This document shows, piece after piece, positions 5,271 to 6,301 of a stretch of DNA of 6,301 nucleotides. The notes beneath the pieces are model-generated. The model was not told the origin of the DNA, did not search any database, and worked only from the letters and a program-made list of their open reading frames with translations. Position numbers and translations under genes: made by a program. The DNA is from Pseudomonadota bacterium (GTDB lineage: Bacteria; Pseudomonadota; Alphaproteobacteria; Acetobacterales; Acetobacteraceae), in assembly GCA_021808205.1 (NCBI GenBank), contig JAKBCD010000121.1, positions 1 through 6,301 of the forward strand. The letters run 5' to 3'. Every line of letters begins with the position of its first letter. Within the stretch, counting starts at the first letter, position 1.

Positions 5271-6301
5271 TCAGAGCGATGGCAGATTGAGCCGGAACTC
5301 CCGCGCGCAATCCTGCGCGATTTCATAACCCGCATCGGCATGGCGCATGACGCCGGTCGCCGGATCATTCCAGAGCACGCGCTCCAGCCGCGCCGCCGCT
5401 TGCCTCGTGCCATCGGCACAAATGACCATGCCGGAATGCTGCGAGAAGCCCATGCCCACGCCGCCGCCATGATGCAGCGAGACCCAGGTGGCCCCAGATG
5501 CGCAATTCAGCAGCGCATTCAGCAGAGGCCAGTCGGAAACGGCATCGGAGCCATCCAGCATCGCTTCGGTCTCGCGGTTCGGCGAGGCAACGGAACCGGA
5601 ATCCAGATGATCGCGCCCGATCACCACCGGAGCAGACAGCTCGCCCGAGGCGACCATCTCGTTAAAAGCGAGGCCCAGCCGGTGCCGGTCCCCCAGCCCC
5701 ACCCAACAGATGCGCGCGGGCAGACCCTGGAAGGAGATCCGTTCCCTCGCCATGTCCAGCCAGTTATGCAGGTGCTTATGGTCCGGCAGCAACTCCTTCA
5801 CCTTGGCGTCGGTCTTGTAGATGTCTTCAGGGTCGCCAGAAAGCGCCGCCCAGCGGAACGGGCCAATGCCCCGGCAGAATAACGGGCGGATATAAGCGGG
5901 TACGAAACCCGGAAAATCGAACGCATGCGTCACGCCGTGCTCTTTGGCACGCTGGCGGATGTTGTTGCCATAATCGAAGGTGGGCACGCCTATCTTCACG
6001 AAATCCAGCATGGCGCGCACATGCTGGGCCATGGAGGCACGAGCGGCTTCCTCCACCGCTTTCGGGTTGCTCTCACGCTTGGCTTCCCATTCCGCGACGC
6101 TCCAACCCGCGGGCAGATAGCCGTTCACCGGATCATGGGCGGAGGTCTGGTCGGTCAGCATGTCCGGCCGTACACCGCGCTTTAAAAGCTCAGGCAAAAT
6201 CTCCGCGGCATTGCCCAGCAGCGCCACAGAGATGGCTTTCTTCTCCGTACGGGCACGGCCAATAATCTCCAGCGCGTCGTCCAAGTCTTCCGCCTGCACG
6301 T
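5271..6301 (-). CDS. hutU: Urocanate hydratase (urocanase), N-terminal part beyond window edge
   Basis: This is the second enzyme of histidine degradation: it adds water to urocanate to give 4-imidazolone-5-propionate, using tightly bound NAD+ as an electrophile, in the cytoplasm. About 343 C-terminal residues are present out of a usual length near 557. Nearly every block matches the family: [81 protein letters not shown] with the cysteine equivalent to P. putida Cys410, [35 protein letters not shown] and [17 protein letters not shown]. The C-terminus LNLPSL ends where expected, so the 3' end is intact. The GTG at 6297-6299 is an internal valine, not the start; the reading frame continues past 6301. 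The other hut genes are probably further right, but that is not visible. Confidence 0.97.
   Translation of the reverse strand, partial: VQAEDLDDALEIIGRARTEKKAISVALLGNAAEILPELLKRGVRPDMLTDQTSAHDPVNGYLPAGWSVAEWEAKRESNPKAVEEAARASMAQHVRAMLDFVKIGVPTFDYGNNIRQRAKEHGVTHAFDFPGFVPAYIRPLFCRGIGPFRWAALSGDPEDIYKTDAKVKELLPDHKHLHNWLDMARERISFQGLPARICWVGLGDRHRLGLAFNEMVASGELSAPVVIGRDHLDSGSVASPNRETEAMLDGSDAVSDWPLLNALLNCASGATWVSLHHGGGVGMGFSQHSGMVICADGTRQAAARLERVLWNDPATGVMRHADAGYEIAQDCAREFRLNLPSL

Noticed and set aside
5236..5273. Rho-independent terminator after hutU
   Set aside because: There is a T run on the minus strand and a G-rich segment before it, but no complementary arm to form a GC stem.
5340..5882. 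180-residue open frame on the plus strand
   Set aside because: It lies wholly antisense to the conserved hutU frame, is rich in His, Arg and Ala from GC bias, and resembles no family.

Overview
This window looks like part of a chromosome from a GC-rich proteobacterium, most likely an alphaproteobacterium. That assignment is inferred from the protein families and base composition; no rRNA or other marker gene is present. Seven protein-coding genes fill almost all of the DNA. Two run off the edges: an NCS1-type permease at the left and urocanate hydratase (hutU) at the right. I see no RNA genes, mobile elements, CRISPR arrays or large repeats.

Layout from left to right: (1) an NCS1 permease on the minus strand, with its start at 1012 and its C-terminus beyond the left edge; (2) a 214-bp divergent intergenic region with a perfect TATAAT box and two short direct-repeat pairs; (3) an M20-family ArgE-like deacylase on the plus strand; (4) a LysR-type regulator on the minus strand, its stop codon overlapping the deacylase stop; (5) an 82-bp AT-rich divergent promoter region; (6) a DUF1028 protein on the plus strand; (7) a minus-strand run of hutU, then a Rid-family protein, then a class II aldolase/adducin-family protein. 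The last two overlap by 4 bp (ATGA), and the aldolase ends 5 bp from the DUF1028 stop.

Taken together this reads as a catabolic locus for a nitrogen compound attached to histidine utilization. HutU converts urocanate to imidazolone propionate. The permease could import a heterocyclic or related substrate, the M20 enzyme could remove an N-acyl group, and the Rid, aldolase and DUF1028 proteins would handle intermediates not yet defined. The LysR regulator is placed to control the divergent DUF1028 gene and itself. The substrate cannot be read from the sequence.

The most notable details are residue-level. The Rid protein lacks the arginine needed for classical imine deaminase activity. The aldolase-like protein keeps its zinc histidines but has alanine at the usual catalytic glutamate. 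The DUF1028 protein would expose a threonine at its N-terminus after Met removal, as an N-terminal-nucleophile hydrolase would.
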